In this document: positions 1 to 9,118 of the stretch, in pieces
Layout: the number at the start of each line of letters is the position of its first letter
Numbering within the stretch: position 1 is the stretch's first letter
Source: Gemmatimonadota bacterium
Lineage (GTDB): Bacteria; Gemmatimonadota; Gemmatimonadetes; Gemmatimonadales; GWC2-71-9
Direction of reading: 5' to 3'
Length of the DNA: 64,000 nt
Assembly (NCBI GenBank): GCA_040388535.1
Contig: JAZKBR010000001.1
Location: 207,764 to 271,763 of the forward strand
Notes under the pieces: generated by a model
What the model was told of the DNA's origin: nothing
Database searches by the model: none
What the model saw: the letters and a program-made list of their open reading frames with translations, nothing else
Position numbers and translations under genes: made by a program

Positions 1-1383
1 GCCACCACGACCCGCGTTCCTCAGGCGCGAATAGATCGGATGCATTCCTTCGCGCGAGCGAAGCAGCGCCTCGGCCGTGGGCGATGCCAGCAGCGAATCG
101 CCGTTCCGCATTGTGATCGCCGTCTTGAAGCCCAGCAAATCGAAGATCGACTCGACGAGCCGGTAGTCCTGCACGTCCTGGCGTGCAACAAAGTGAAAGA
201 TCAGGTCGCCTTCGGTCCGCTTGTAATTCCACGACTCGTTCGGCTCGATACCGGGAGCGTTGTAGGTCGCTCGCTCGTCCGGAGGGCCATGACGCAGGTA
301 GATGATGCCGCGATCGTCGTAGTCCGTCTGCCCAGAGCGATAGCGCTCGACGATGTCGAATTGCCGATTGACGGAGACCAGCCGGAAATTGCGGCGAACG
401 AAATCGAGTCGCCGGTAGTGCTCACGAAGCCGCTCCCCCGACGAGTGCAACTCATCGCGGTCTCGCGATTCCCAGAAGCGCCGCACCAGGGCCGTCCGGG
501 CATCGGGCCGCGCGCCATCAAACGCCTTGAGTGTGGAGTCCGGCATCAGGGTGCCGAGATCGCCGCGGTAGAGCACCAGCGCCGTGCTGTCGGCGAGTTG
601 CAGGCCGCGATACCAGAGATCGACCGCCTCGCCACGGCCGATGAGGAATCGCGTTCGGGCAAGTTCGATCAGGGTGACCGGGTTGTTCCGGTCGCGCGCG
701 TACAGGGTCTCGAACGCTGCCAGCGAGGAATCCGGTGAACCGACTTCGCGCTCGACCCGGCCCCGCGCGAGCAGGACCGCAGGATGCTGAGCTACCGCTG
801 TGTGCGCCGCGCGCCGCAGCGCGGCCAGCGCCACATCGAGGCGGAAATTGATGCGCTGCTTGAGTGCGGTATTGGCGAGTTCGACCAGACCATCGACGAA
901 GGCAGGATCGACCTCGGCACTCTTCGCAAAGGCATTCGCCGATCGCGTGAGCGCGTCCTTGCCCAGCATCGTCTGCATCCCCTGCACGACCGAGACCTGC
1001 GAATCGCCGACACCGAGTTCGGCGAGCCCGAGCCCGAGCCAGGGCAATGGCCATTTCGGTTCGATCCGGCTCGCCCACTCGAATTCCGACCCGGCATCGT
1101 CATAGTGCCCGTGGCCACCGAGGTCACCCATCCGGAGTGAAAGGAAGCCGAGGCGCAGATGGATCATTGCGCTGTCACGCTGGGTCTTCGCCACGTTGAT
1201 CAGCCGCTTCTCGAGCGACTTCAGCGCGAACGAGTCGCGCACCGCGCCGAGCGAGTCACGGAAGGCCATGATCTCGGCCCGCTGCGTCGTGGACTGTGCC
1301 TGCAAGGCGCGTCCGGGCAGCATTGCCGAGAGGGCCGCAAGGAGCAGTCGCCAACGGAGCAGGTGCGATCGCCGAGTGCGCAA
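1..1383 (-). CDS. GWxTD-domain protein (partial, C-terminus outside window)
   Basis: This frame stays open from a TTG start at 1383 to the window edge (461 residues seen). The TTG is preceded by a purine-rich AGGAAA, and the next ORF ends 36 bases upstream. Residues 1-26 form a signal peptide (Arg-rich start, LLLAALSAML core, cut near ALQA-QS), so the protein is exported. Residues 60-330 are helical and TPR-like. Around residues 345-375 comes GQTDYDDRGIIYLRHGPPDE, a clear variant of the GWxTD family core, followed by NESWNYKR and a DYRLVES segment. The family's biochemical role is not settled; members are secreted or periplasmic. It probably forms an operon with the amidase gene upstream. No internal stop was seen. 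Confidence 0.85.
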   Translation of the reverse strand, partial: MRTRRSHLLRWRLLLAALSAMLPGRALQAQSTTQRAEIMAFRDSLGAVRDSFALKSLEKRLINVAKTQRDSAMIHLRLGFLSLRMGDLGGHGHYDDAGSEFEWASRIEPKWPLPWLGLGLAELGVGDSQVSVVQGMQTMLGKDALTRSANAFAKSAEVDPAFVDGLVELANTALKQRINFRLDVALAALRRAAHTAVAQHPAVLLARGRVEREVGSPDSSLAAFETLYARDRNNPVTLIELARTRFLIGRGEAVDLWYRGLQLADSTALVLYRGDLGTLMPDSTLKAFDGARPDARTALVRRFWESRDRDELHSSGERLREHYRRLDFVRRNFRLVSVNRQFDIVERYRSGQTDYDDRGIIYLRHGPPDERATYNAPGIEPNESWNYKRTEGDLIFHFVARQDVQDYRLVESIFDLLGFKTAITMRNGDSLLASPTAEALLRSREGMHPIYSRLRNAGRGG

Positions 1384-1418
1384 GGGTATTTCCTGGGGTC
1401 TGGGCTGGAGAGGAGGGA

Positions 1419-3302
1419 TCACCTTCTGGGACGTCCGAGGCGGGTCGCCGTGGACATGGCCGATACCTGCCGCAGGAACGTGACAAGGCCGGAGAGGACT
1501 CCGTCGGCGTACCGGCGCTGCCCGGCCACAGTCCGGAGCGCCGCCTCCTGTTCGGGCACCATCAGGAACAATCCTTCGGCGAGCACCGCCGGATACCAGG
1601 TGGGTCGAACCAGCGCGAGGTCGCCTCGGGCGATGCCGAGGTCGCGGAGTCCGAGTGTCGCGAGCAGGCCCGCCTGGACAGCACGGGCGAGCGGCAGGGC
1701 GACCAGATGATTGTAGAACGTACTGGTCCCGTTGTTTGTTGCGGGATTGACCCCATCAGGCAGCGCGTTGTTGTGGATCGAGATCAGGACCTCCGCATTC
1801 ACCGAGTCCGCGAGCGCGACACGCTGCCAGAGGCCGACGCTCTCCATTCCCTGCCGGGTCATCGTCACCCGGGCCCCCTGGGCCACCAGGCGATCGCGGA
1901 GCTGCCGGGCAATGGCGAGGTTGGCTTCCGGCTCACAGAGGCCGGTTGGACCGCAGGCGCCGATCGGAGGGTGTCCGGGATCGACTGCAATGTGGCGCCC
2001 CCGGAGCGGATGTGCAGGATCGATGGCGGGAGGTTCACGGAATTCGAACAGAAGGTCTGTGCCGGCGACACGCACGCGCCAGCCCCAGAGCAGGCGGTTG
2101 AAGCTGATATCGAGACCGATTCGATCGGCATCCTCCTGGCGCCAGGTGAGTGCGCGGACAAATTCGGTCCCGGTCCCGTACCGTGTCCAGTCGACGTCAC
2201 CGACGGCGCCGAACAACGTGATATGGGCGCCGTCGGTCGCATCATCGACGCGCAGCGGCACCGGTCGCGAGAGCGGCACGCGCAACCGGGTGATTCCGGT
2301 GAGCGAATCGCGCGTGAGCACAAGCGAGCCCATGACGGCGAGTCGTGGATCATCAACGGCAGCAACCGAGTGCACATCCTCGAGCGGAACCCAGGCGATG
2401 GCGCCGTGATCAAGCCGGAGTCGCACGTCATTCCCGAATCGGGCATCAGCGCGCGCCACCGTTCCGTTGGGGAAGAAGAAGGAGTAGCTGCCGCCGATGA
2501 CCCCACGGCCGATGACGGTCCGATCGGTGGTTCCGCTGTGCGGCAAGTCGTCGTTGAGCCGGACCCCTTGAGGCGACCTCGCCGTGCGGACGATAGTCAC
2601 GGGCCAGGCAAGCAAGGTGGTGTCGGCGCCGACCACGATCTCCAGCATTGGCGGTGTCGCACGCGCGGTCGACAGGCGCGCGAGTAGCGATCCCGTGAGG
2701 CCGGTGTCCCCGGCGCCGCTGTCCAGCGTCGCGACGTAGCGATCACCACGAGAGGGAGTGGCGATCGAATCGGCGACGAAGCCGAGGCGGCGACCATCCG
2801 GGAATCGGAGCGTCACCCGCGCGCCGGCGGCGGCCCGAACCGTCAGCGGAAGCGCTTCTGCAGTGGGAAGCACGACTTCACCGATGGGGGAGAGCGAACC
2901 GCGGTCCACCCACGCCCCGGTGCGCCGCACCCACCCGGCGCGAGAGAGAGGAAGCTCCGCGTGCGCCGAGTCGGAGCCGCGTCGCGCTTCCAGCTGGAGC
3001 GAGAACGCCGAGTCGGGTGGGACTGCGACCCAGGCCAGCCAGGCACCGTTGGGCGCCACCGGGACCTTCTGGCCGTTGATTGTCAGAGAGGCCCGACCAT
3101 CCCCTACCGTGCCGAAGAGGAAGGTGGAATCGCCCACCGCGATCGCGCTGCCCCGCCCGGGATAGCCCACGACAATCCCCAGCGGGCCCTGTCTGGCCGG
3201 GATCGGAGGTAGCTTGACCGGTCGGCGCGGACTCTGTCCGGCAGCGGCCGTGACCACCCCGAGTGCCAGCACCAAAACTGTAAAGTCCGTTCGCATCGTC
3301 AC
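1419..3302 (-). CDS. N-acetylmuramoyl-L-alanine amidase (Amidase_3)
   Basis: Periplasmic zinc amidase that cuts the MurNAc to L-Ala bond of peptidoglycan. A signal peptide occupies residues 1-24 (VLVLALGVVTAAAGQ). Residues 25-430 are beta-rich and Arg/Asp-rich without a family I recognise. The catalytic domain runs from about 437 to 610: zinc ligands are His444 in AVDPGH, Glu459 in EANLAIA and His510 in SIHNN, and the catalytic Glu576 is in AEGLFLM. The total of 627 aa is long for the family because of the N-terminal part. The start is GTG at 3302; an ATG two codons later (3296) is equally possible. A GWxTD protein gene follows 35 bases downstream, and a PP2C gene diverges 62 bases upstream. 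Confidence 0.93.
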   Translation of the reverse strand: MTMRTDFTVLVLALGVVTAAAGQSPRRPVKLPPIPARQGPLGIVVGYPGRGSAIAVGDSTFLFGTVGDGRASLTINGQKVPVAPNGAWLAWVAVPPDSAFSLQLEARRGSDSAHAELPLSRAGWVRRTGAWVDRGSLSPIGEVVLPTAEALPLTVRAAAGARVTLRFPDGRRLGFVADSIATPSRGDRYVATLDSGAGDTGLTGSLLARLSTARATPPMLEIVVGADTTLLAWPVTIVRTARSPQGVRLNDDLPHSGTTDRTVIGRGVIGGSYSFFFPNGTVARADARFGNDVRLRLDHGAIAWVPLEDVHSVAAVDDPRLAVMGSLVLTRDSLTGITRLRVPLSRPVPLRVDDATDGAHITLFGAVGDVDWTRYGTGTEFVRALTWRQEDADRIGLDISFNRLLWGWRVRVAGTDLLFEFREPPAIDPAHPLRGRHIAVDPGHPPIGACGPTGLCEPEANLAIARQLRDRLVAQGARVTMTRQGMESVGLWQRVALADSVNAEVLISIHNNALPDGVNPATNNGTSTFYNHLVALPLARAVQAGLLATLGLRDLGIARGDLALVRPTWYPAVLAEGLFLMVPEQEAALRTVAGQRRYADGVLSGLVTFLRQVSAMSTATRLGRPRR

Positions 3303-3318
3303 TTATGACCGTTTCGCG

Positions 3319-3347
3319 TTGACGCCTTCCGGCGTGGTTCCTATCTT
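3319..3347 (+). promoter_or_regulatory. Candidate sigma70-type promoter of the PP2C gene
   Basis: TTGACG (3319-3324) and TATCTT (3342-3347) are separated by exactly 17 bases in the 62-base divergent gap. A start site near 3354 would leave a leader of about 11 bases before the TTG at 3365. The same -10 sequence appears in the rpsL promoter candidate at 50290-50318. Confidence 0.55.
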
Positions 3348-3364
3348 CCCGGCAGTCCGGGCAC

Positions 3365-4405
3365 TTGTCTCTACGCGGAGTTCGCCCCACGCAGCCGATC
3401 CGCTCGTCCATTTTCGCGCTCACCGACCGCGGCAAGACCCGGGACCACAACGAGGACACTTTCCTCGTGGCGGATCTGGCGACGGCGGAACCGGGTCGCA
3501 GTTCGCGTTTCGAAGAGCACCAGCTCGGCGAACGCGGCGCGATCTATCTCGTCGCCGACGGGATGGGTGGCGCGGCTGCCGGTGAGCTGGCCAGCGAAAT
3601 GGCGGCGACCGAGATCCATCGCTACATGGCCGAAGCCTGGCGCGCCGATCCGGAAGTGAGCGAGACGCGCTTCACCCGTCACCTGCGCAACGCGGTCGAG
3701 CTCGCGAATCTCCACCTGCACGAGTATGCCCTCGAACATCCCGAGGTGCGCGGAATGGGCACCACCGCCACCGTGGCCGGTGTCTGGGCCGACCGACTCT
3801 ACCTCGCCCAGATCGGTGATTCGCGCGCCTACCTCGTGCGCGACGGCGACGCCCGCCAGCTCACCCGGGATCAGTCGCTGACGCAGCGCCTGGTCGAGGT
3901 GGGCGAACTCACCGAAGAGGAAGCCGAGGCCAGCGAGCGACGCAACATCATCCTGCAGGCGCTCGGTCCGGATGAACGCGTCAAGGTCGACATCTCCTTT
4001 CAGCCATTGCAACGCGGTGACGTCCTCATCATCTGCAGCGATGGACTCTCGACCGTGGTGCGTCGCGACGAACTCGTGAGCATGGTCGCCGGCGAGCCCG
4101 ACCTCAGTCGGCTCACGGATGGCCTCGTGCGCCTCGCCAATGAACGTGGCGGTCCCGACAACATCACCGTAGTGGCGGTGCGCTTCGACGGCGAAGGGCT
4201 GCCGCTCACGGCATCCGAGGCGCCGGGGTACCACGAGTTCCTGATCACCGACGAGCGCCCCGCCCTGCTCCCGACGGCTGCTTTCCCCGCCGCGAGCTTC
4301 CCGTCCGCACCCGCTGCGGTACTTCGATCGGGTTCACCGACCGGGATGGCACTCGTCGCCCTCTCGATCGTGATGCTCATCCTGGCGCTGATCCTCATCT
4401 TCTGA
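3365..4405 (+). CDS. PP2C-family serine/threonine phosphatase, membrane-anchored
   Basis: Metal-dependent protein Ser/Thr phosphatase of the PPM/PP2C family, 346 aa. Metal-binding motifs are in order: DRGKTRDHNED near the N-terminus, DGMGG (Asp65), GMGTT, GDSR (Asp152), SDGLS (Asp226) and GGPDNIT (Asp265). A single hydrophobic segment at residues 322-345 ends the protein, so the catalytic domain is probably tethered on the cytoplasmic face. The TTG start at 3365 lies just after a good promoter. The next in-frame residues show no better ATG before the catalytic domain. No partner Ser/Thr kinase is seen in the window. Its stop directly abuts the stop of the convergent anmK. Confidence 0.92.
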   Translation: MSLRGVRPTQPIRSSIFALTDRGKTRDHNEDTFLVADLATAEPGRSSRFEEHQLGERGAIYLVADGMGGAAAGELASEMAATEIHRYMAEAWRADPEVSETRFTRHLRNAVELANLHLHEYALEHPEVRGMGTTATVAGVWADRLYLAQIGDSRAYLVRDGDARQLTRDQSLTQRLVEVGELTEEEAEASERRNIILQALGPDERVKVDISFQPLQRGDVLIICSDGLSTVVRRDELVSMVAGEPDLSRLTDGLVRLANERGGPDNITVVAVRFDGEGLPLTASEAPGYHEFLITDERPALLPTAAFPAASFPSAPAAVLRSGSPTGMALVALSIVMLILALILIF

Positions 4406-5515
4406 TCAGGGCGGCGTCACCGCTCCAAGTACGCGCGGTCCCAGTGCTCCCGTCACCGTCGGCAAGTTGCCGGGCTGACCATGCAGTGTCAGCCACCCGA
4501 GCAACGCAAACGCCACCGCCTCCTTCGCATCCGCCGGAAAGAAGACCTCATCGAAGCGCCGCACGGTCGTGCCGAGTGCCGCCAGCCGCGCCGTGAGTTC
4601 CGCCATCAACACCGGATGATGCGTCCCGCCGCCCGCCGCGACGAGTTCCGGTGCGTTGGGGAGCTGATCCCGACAGAATCGCACCACGCTTTCCACCGTG
4701 AGCGCCACCGCCGTGCGAACGCCATCAGGACCAGGAACGCGCTGGTGCAGCGCCGACGCGAAGCCCTGACCGAAGAGTTCCCGTCCGGTGCTCTTCGGAG
4801 CGGGCAGCGCGAAGAAAGGATTCGCGAGCAACTCGGCGAGGACATCCTCGTGCACGCGTCCGCGCATGGCGAGCGCGCCATCGAGGTCGAACGGAACCGT
4901 CGGATCGACGAGCCGTGCCACGGCATCGATCACCGCAACGCCCGGCCCGGTGTCGCCACCGGCCACACCATCGAGTCGTGCCCGCCGTTCGACCCACGTC
5001 ACGTTGGCCATGCCGCCGAGATTCAGCAGCAGGCGCGGATGATCGGTCGCACCGAAACAGAGTGCGTCCACGAGCGGTACCAGCGGTGCGCCCTGCCCAC
5101 CCGCCGCGACGTCGCGCGCACGGAAGTTGTGGACCACACGCACCCCGAAGCGCTCGGCCAGGATCGCCGGCTCGCCGAGTTGCCAGGAGACCAGCGGCGG
5201 CTCGTGCCACATGGTCTGGCCGGGAAACGCGATTCCCGCGAGCGTGTCGGCGCGAACGTGCGCGGCCAGGAGCACCGTGTCCACGGCCTCTGCGGCCCAC
5301 TCGGCGATCGACGCGTGCAGTCGTGCGACATCGGCGAGTGCACCACCGGCAAGCGCGGCCTCAATGCGTTGGCGCTCCTCCGCCGTGTAGGCACGGTGCG
5401 CAAAGGCCAGCAGCTCGAGATTCGTCGGCCCCTGGATGCGCACGAGCGCAGCATCCACGCCGTCGAGCGAGGTCCCGGACATCAGTCCCACCATCAGCAT
5501 TGGCGCTTCACTCAT
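4406..5515 (-). CDS. anmK: Anhydro-N-acetylmuramic acid kinase
   Basis: Cytoplasmic kinase that hydrolyses the 1,6-anhydro ring and phosphorylates anhydro-MurNAc to MurNAc-6-phosphate in cell-wall recycling. The 369-aa length is normal. The ASKHA-fold phosphate loop GLMSGTSLDGVD is at residues 9-20. GGMANVTW, GDTGPG and the GGGTHHP segment follow in the family order. The ATG at 5515 overlaps the murQ stop as ATGA, so the two are translationally coupled and act in successive steps. Confidence 0.96.
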   Translation of the reverse strand: MSEAPMLMVGLMSGTSLDGVDAALVRIQGPTNLELLAFAHRAYTAEERQRIEAALAGGALADVARLHASIAEWAAEAVDTVLLAAHVRADTLAGIAFPGQTMWHEPPLVSWQLGEPAILAERFGVRVVHNFRARDVAAGGQGAPLVPLVDALCFGATDHPRLLLNLGGMANVTWVERRARLDGVAGGDTGPGVAVIDAVARLVDPTVPFDLDGALAMRGRVHEDVLAELLANPFFALPAPKSTGRELFGQGFASALHQRVPGPDGVRTAVALTVESVVRFCRDQLPNAPELVAAGGGTHHPVLMAELTARLAALGTTVRRFDEVFFPADAKEAVAFALLGWLTLHGQPGNLPTVTGALGPRVLGAVTPP

Positions 5516-6438
5516 CCTGGGGCGACCTCCGGTGGGGGACCGACAATTGCCCGGAGGCGACGGTCCACTTCGGTGAGACGCGCCTCGGCGCCGGCGGCAT
5601 CGAGGTGATCGTGGAGCATCACGATGGCGGTGCGAACCCGTCCGTCGGCATCGCGAAGCACAGTGGCGGCCTGCTCGCGCGAGACACCGAGCACCTCCAT
5701 GACGATCCGCTCGCCACGTTCGCGCAGCTTCGCGTTGGTTGCCTGCAGATCGACCATCAGGTTGCCGTAGGTCTTGCCGATGCGGATCATCGCCCCGGTG
5801 GTGAGCGTGTTGAGCACCAGCTTGGTCGCGGTACCGGCCTTGAGACGGGTGGAGCCGGTCACGATTTCCGGTCCGACATCGACGTGAATGATCACATCGG
5901 TGTGGGGCACGACATCAGGCGATGGCGTCGCGCAGGTCACGAAGATGGTCGCGGCCCCAAGTTCCTTCGCGCGAGCGATGGCACCTCGCACGAACGGTGT
6001 GGTTCCGCTCGCCGCGATGCCGACGAGTACATCGTTGACACCGAGCATCCGCTCATCGATCGCTGCGGCGCCCGCATCACGATCGTCTTCCGCGCCTTCG
6101 ACCGAGCGCACCAGGGCGTCGTAGCCGCCGGCGATGATCCCCTGCACTAGCGACGGTGGCGTCCCGAAGGTGGGAGGACACTCCGAGGCGTCGAGCACCC
6201 CGAGCCGCCCCGACGTCCCGGCACCGATGTAACAGAGCCGACCGCCCCGCCGGAAGGCGGTCTCGACCAGCGTCAGGCCACGCGCGATTGCCGCCGACTC
6301 GCGCCCCACCGCGAGGGGCACCGTGCTGTCCTCGGCCACGAACAATGCGACCAGCTGCTCGGCGTCAAAGGTGTCGACCGCGACAGAGTGCGGGTTGCGG
6401 CGTTCCGTGGCGCGGATCGAGGCGGCAGGATCGGTCAT
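5512..6438 (-). CDS. murQ: N-acetylmuramic acid 6-phosphate etherase
   Basis: MurQ cleaves the lactyl ether of MurNAc-6-phosphate to give GlcNAc-6-phosphate and D-lactate, using the product of the overlapping anmK. The protein is 308 aa from ATG 6438 (start MTDPAASIRATERRN). The reading frame is open further upstream, but that part has no family similarity. The SIS sugar-phosphate domain shows GAGTSGRLGVLDASECPPTF, with the catalytic Glu in SECPP, and IAASGTTPFV. The C-terminal helical part contains NLMVDLQATNAKL, typical of MurQ. The gene diverges from a gamma-glutamyltransferase gene. Confidence 0.96.
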   Translation of the reverse strand: MTDPAASIRATERRNPHSVAVDTFDAEQLVALFVAEDSTVPLAVGRESAAIARGLTLVETAFRRGGRLCYIGAGTSGRLGVLDASECPPTFGTPPSLVQGIIAGGYDALVRSVEGAEDDRDAGAAAIDERMLGVNDVLVGIAASGTTPFVRGAIARAKELGAATIFVTCATPSPDVVPHTDVIIHVDVGPEIVTGSTRLKAGTATKLVLNTLTTGAMIRIGKTYGNLMVDLQATNAKLRERGERIVMEVLGVSREQAATVLRDADGRVRTAIVMLHDHLDAAGAEARLTEVDRRLRAIVGPPPEVAPG

Positions 6439-6481
6439 CGGGGAACCGGGACGGCGAGTGGCGGGAGGAGACTGGACGCTT

Positions 6482-6510
6482 AAGTTACGACCTGCCCGAC
6501 AGGGCAACAA
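6482..6510 (-). promoter_or_regulatory. Candidate promoter of murQ-anmK
   Basis: On the minus strand TTGTTG (6510-6505) and TAACTT (6487-6482) are 17 bases apart, ending about 44 bases before the murQ ATG. The -10 fits the TANNTT style of other candidates here; the -35 is weak. Confidence 0.35.
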
Positions 6511-6547
6511 CTCCATCTCCCCGACATTGCCGCATCCCGAGGTCGCC

Positions 6548-8269
6548 GTGATTGCTGTCCGCCGCCCGTGGCTTACCCCGTTGCTCCTGCTGTGCGCCCT
6601 GGTCGCCACCGCCGCGCCCGCACAGCAGCCGACCATTCTCCCGAGCAGCTGGCGCTTCGCCGGCAAGGCACGAGTGGCCGAAGGCGACCACGCGATGGTC
6701 GCCTCCGGCTCGCCGATCGCAAGCGATGTCGGCCGCGACATCATCAAGCAAGGGGGCAATGCCGTCGATGCTGCCGTTGCCGTCGGCTTCGCACTCTCCG
6801 TGGTCCATTCGCAGGCCGGTAACATCGGCGGCGGTGGCTTCATGGTGATGCGGATGAAGAATGGCAAGGTGTACACACTCGACTATCGCGAGACCGCACC
6901 AGCGAAGGCCTCGCGTGACATGTATCTCGATGCCAAGGGCGAACCGTCGGAGAAGAGCCTCTATGGTGCGCTTGCGTCGGGCGTGCCGGGTTCGGTCGCG
7001 GGCATGCTCGAAGCACACCGGCGCTTCGGCCGGCTCTCGCTCACGCGAGTCATCACGCCGGCCATCAAGCTCGCCGCCGACGGCTACCTCGTCGATGACT
7101 ATCGCTCGCGCTCGTTCCGGAGCGCGATGGACCGCCTCAAGCAGTACGATGGTTCGGCGAAGGCCTTCCTGGTCGATGGCAAGGAGCCGCAGCCGGGAAC
7201 GATCTTCAAGCAACCCGATCTGGCGCGGACGCTGCGCGCGATTCGTGACCACGGGCGCGACGGCTTCTACAAGGGATGGGTCGCCAAGGCGATCGTCGAC
7301 GAAATGGCGCGCGGCGGCGGCATCATCACCGCCCGGGACCTCGCGAGCTACACCGCCAAGTGGCGCGAGCCAATCAAGATCAACTACCGCGGCTTCACGA
7401 TCTGGTCGATGCCACCGGCGTCGTCGGGTGGCGTGACTCTCGCGATGATCCTCAACGTCATGGAAGGGTATTCGCCGCTGCCGCCATTCGGCTCGACCGC
7501 CCTGCTGCACCGTGAAGCCGAAGCGATGCGGCGCGCGTTTACCGACCGGAACCGTTTCCTCGGCGACCCGGACTTCGAGAAGCTCGACCTCCCGCGCCTG
7601 CTGTCGAAGACGCACGCGGCCGAGATGCGCGCCGGGATCGATCCGCTGCACGCGACCCCGACCCCGGCCTTCGACCCGAGCATTCGCGACGGCAGCAGCA
7701 CCACGCATTACTCGGTTGTCGACGCCGAAGGGAACGCGGTCTCCACCACCACGACACTGAACAATTCGTACGGGTCGCATGTCGTCGTCTCGGGCGCCGG
7801 CTTCCTGCTGAACGACGAGATGGACGATTTCGCTACGGCGCCAGGCAAGCCCAACATGTACGGCCTCGTGCAAGGCGAGATCAACGCCATCAAGCCGGGC
7901 AAGCGAATGCTCTCGGCGATGACGCCGAGCATCCTGGTCAATCCCCAGGGTTCGCTCGAGATGGTCGTGGGCACCCCGGGTGGACCGACCATCATCACCC
8001 AGGTGTACCATGTGCTGAGCAACTACATCGATCACCACATGACGCTGGCAGATGCCATTTCGGCGCCCCGCCTCCATCACCAGGCGCTGCCCGACCGGAT
8101 TCAGCTCGAGTCAGGCGGCTTCGCGGAAGCGGTGATGGACTCGCTCAAGGCGATGGGCCACCAGATCCGGTTGGGCGGTGGCGGCGATGTCGAAGGGATT
8201 GTGCGGCTGGGAAAGCGCTGGCAGGGGGTGAGTGACCCCCGCCTTGGCGGGGGCCCCTCGGGGTACTGA
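6548..8269 (+). CDS. ggt: Gamma-glutamyltransferase (glutathione hydrolase)
   Basis: Exported N-terminal-nucleophile enzyme that cleaves gamma-glutamyl bonds. I place the start at GTG 6548, which gives a 573-aa protein with a signal peptide (WLTPLLLLCALVATAAPAQQ). The frame is open upstream to 6323, but that part overlaps murQ and is not signal-like. The early motif GNAVDAAVAVGFALSVV fits the family. The self-cleavage site and nucleophile is the first Thr of TTHYSVVD (Thr385), followed by NNSYGS and LNDEMDDF. PGGPTIITQV near residue 480 supplies the usual Gly-Gly. The gene sits beside cell-wall recycling genes; a role on gamma-Glu peptides is only suggested by that context. Confidence 0.95.
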   Translation: MIAVRRPWLTPLLLLCALVATAAPAQQPTILPSSWRFAGKARVAEGDHAMVASGSPIASDVGRDIIKQGGNAVDAAVAVGFALSVVHSQAGNIGGGGFMVMRMKNGKVYTLDYRETAPAKASRDMYLDAKGEPSEKSLYGALASGVPGSVAGMLEAHRRFGRLSLTRVITPAIKLAADGYLVDDYRSRSFRSAMDRLKQYDGSAKAFLVDGKEPQPGTIFKQPDLARTLRAIRDHGRDGFYKGWVAKAIVDEMARGGGIITARDLASYTAKWREPIKINYRGFTIWSMPPASSGGVTLAMILNVMEGYSPLPPFGSTALLHREAEAMRRAFTDRNRFLGDPDFEKLDLPRLLSKTHAAEMRAGIDPLHATPTPAFDPSIRDGSSTTHYSVVDAEGNAVSTTTTLNNSYGSHVVVSGAGFLLNDEMDDFATAPGKPNMYGLVQGEINAIKPGKRMLSAMTPSILVNPQGSLEMVVGTPGGPTIITQVYHVLSNYIDHHMTLADAISAPRLHHQALPDRIQLESGGFAEAVMDSLKAMGHQIRLGGGGDVEGIVRLGKRWQGVSDPRLGGGPSGY

Positions 8270-8275
8270 TTTCCG

Positions 8276-9067
8276 TTAGCGGGAGAAGTCGTCCCGCAAC
8301 GTGAGCGTGACGCTGTTGCCGGCGTGCACGATGATGTCGCGATTGGCGCTCTTCGCGGCAATCGCACCGCCGGCAGCGGCACCACCGACGGCACCGATGA
8401 TGGTGCCCGTCTTGCCACCGATGACGCGACCCACGATGGCGCCTGCGGCTGCACCAGCGCCGGTCTTGGCTACTTCCTCAACGCCGACGTTACGCGCCTT
8501 CATCTCGTAGGCGTAGTCTGACGCATTTGCCGAGATCGGATACGACGAGCCGTTGATTTCGACACTCCGCGCCGACATCGCGAGCGTTCCCTTCTCGCCA
8601 CGATTCTTGGCCTGAGCAATATCGGTCACCGCGAGCGTCACGATCGAACCGGCCGGAATCACGACCCGCCCATTCGCCCCGGTCACATCATTGCTGACGC
8701 GAACGCGGATCTGGTCGCCGACCTTGGTGTAATGCGAATGGACCGAGTCGATGGCCGAGGCGGTGAAGGACGAGCCCGATGCGAGCACGCCGGAGCGTGA
8801 CGCAGGGGCCGCCGGAGCAGGCGCGGGGGCCGGCGCGGGCGACGGATTGCGCACCACCGGCTTGGGCGTCGGCTTCTTGGCAACGTAGACGGTCTCGGGC
8901 TTCACTGGCTTCAGCGCCGTGTCACCGAGTGGCTGGGCATCCCCGATCGGGACCAGCGAATCCCGCGCAGCCATGCTGTCGCGTGCGGCCAGCGCATCGG
9001 CCTTGTCCTTGCCACATCCGCCAATGGCCAGCACAGCCAGGGTGAGGATGGTCAGTTTCCCGTTCAT
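8276..9067 (-). CDS. Glycine-zipper lipoprotein
   Basis: Predicted outer-membrane or periplasmic lipoprotein of 263 aa. The lipobox is LAIGGC, with Cys18 as the lipidated residue. A Pro/Ala/Lys linker (residues 60-90) follows, then a beta-rich domain. The C-terminal third is a YMGG/OmpA-like glycine zipper: GAGAAAGAIVGRVIGGKTG and GAVGGAAAGGAIAA. The ATG at 9067 is supported by AGGAG nine bases upstream; the frame is open to 9241 but that part overlaps the divergent ABC gene. Its function is unknown; glycine-zipper lipoproteins often insert into or stabilise the outer membrane. Its stop is six bases from the convergent ggt stop. Confidence 0.85.
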   Translation of the reverse strand: MNGKLTILTLAVLAIGGCGKDKADALAARDSMAARDSLVPIGDAQPLGDTALKPVKPETVYVAKKPTPKPVVRNPSPAPAPAPAPAAPASRSGVLASGSSFTASAIDSVHSHYTKVGDQIRVRVSNDVTGANGRVVIPAGSIVTLAVTDIAQAKNRGEKGTLAMSARSVEINGSSYPISANASDYAYEMKARNVGVEEVAKTGAGAAAGAIVGRVIGGKTGTIIGAVGGAAAGGAIAAKSANRDIIVHAGNSVTLTLRDDFSR

Positions 9068-9118
9068 GAAATGCTGCTCCTGCGTGAAGGTTGAACCGTT
9101 CCTGCCTACATTGCCGGG

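Noticed and set aside
1296-2687. Plus-strand open frame of 463 codons
   Set aside because: Antisense to the amidase, which has all its zinc ligands in the opposite frame.
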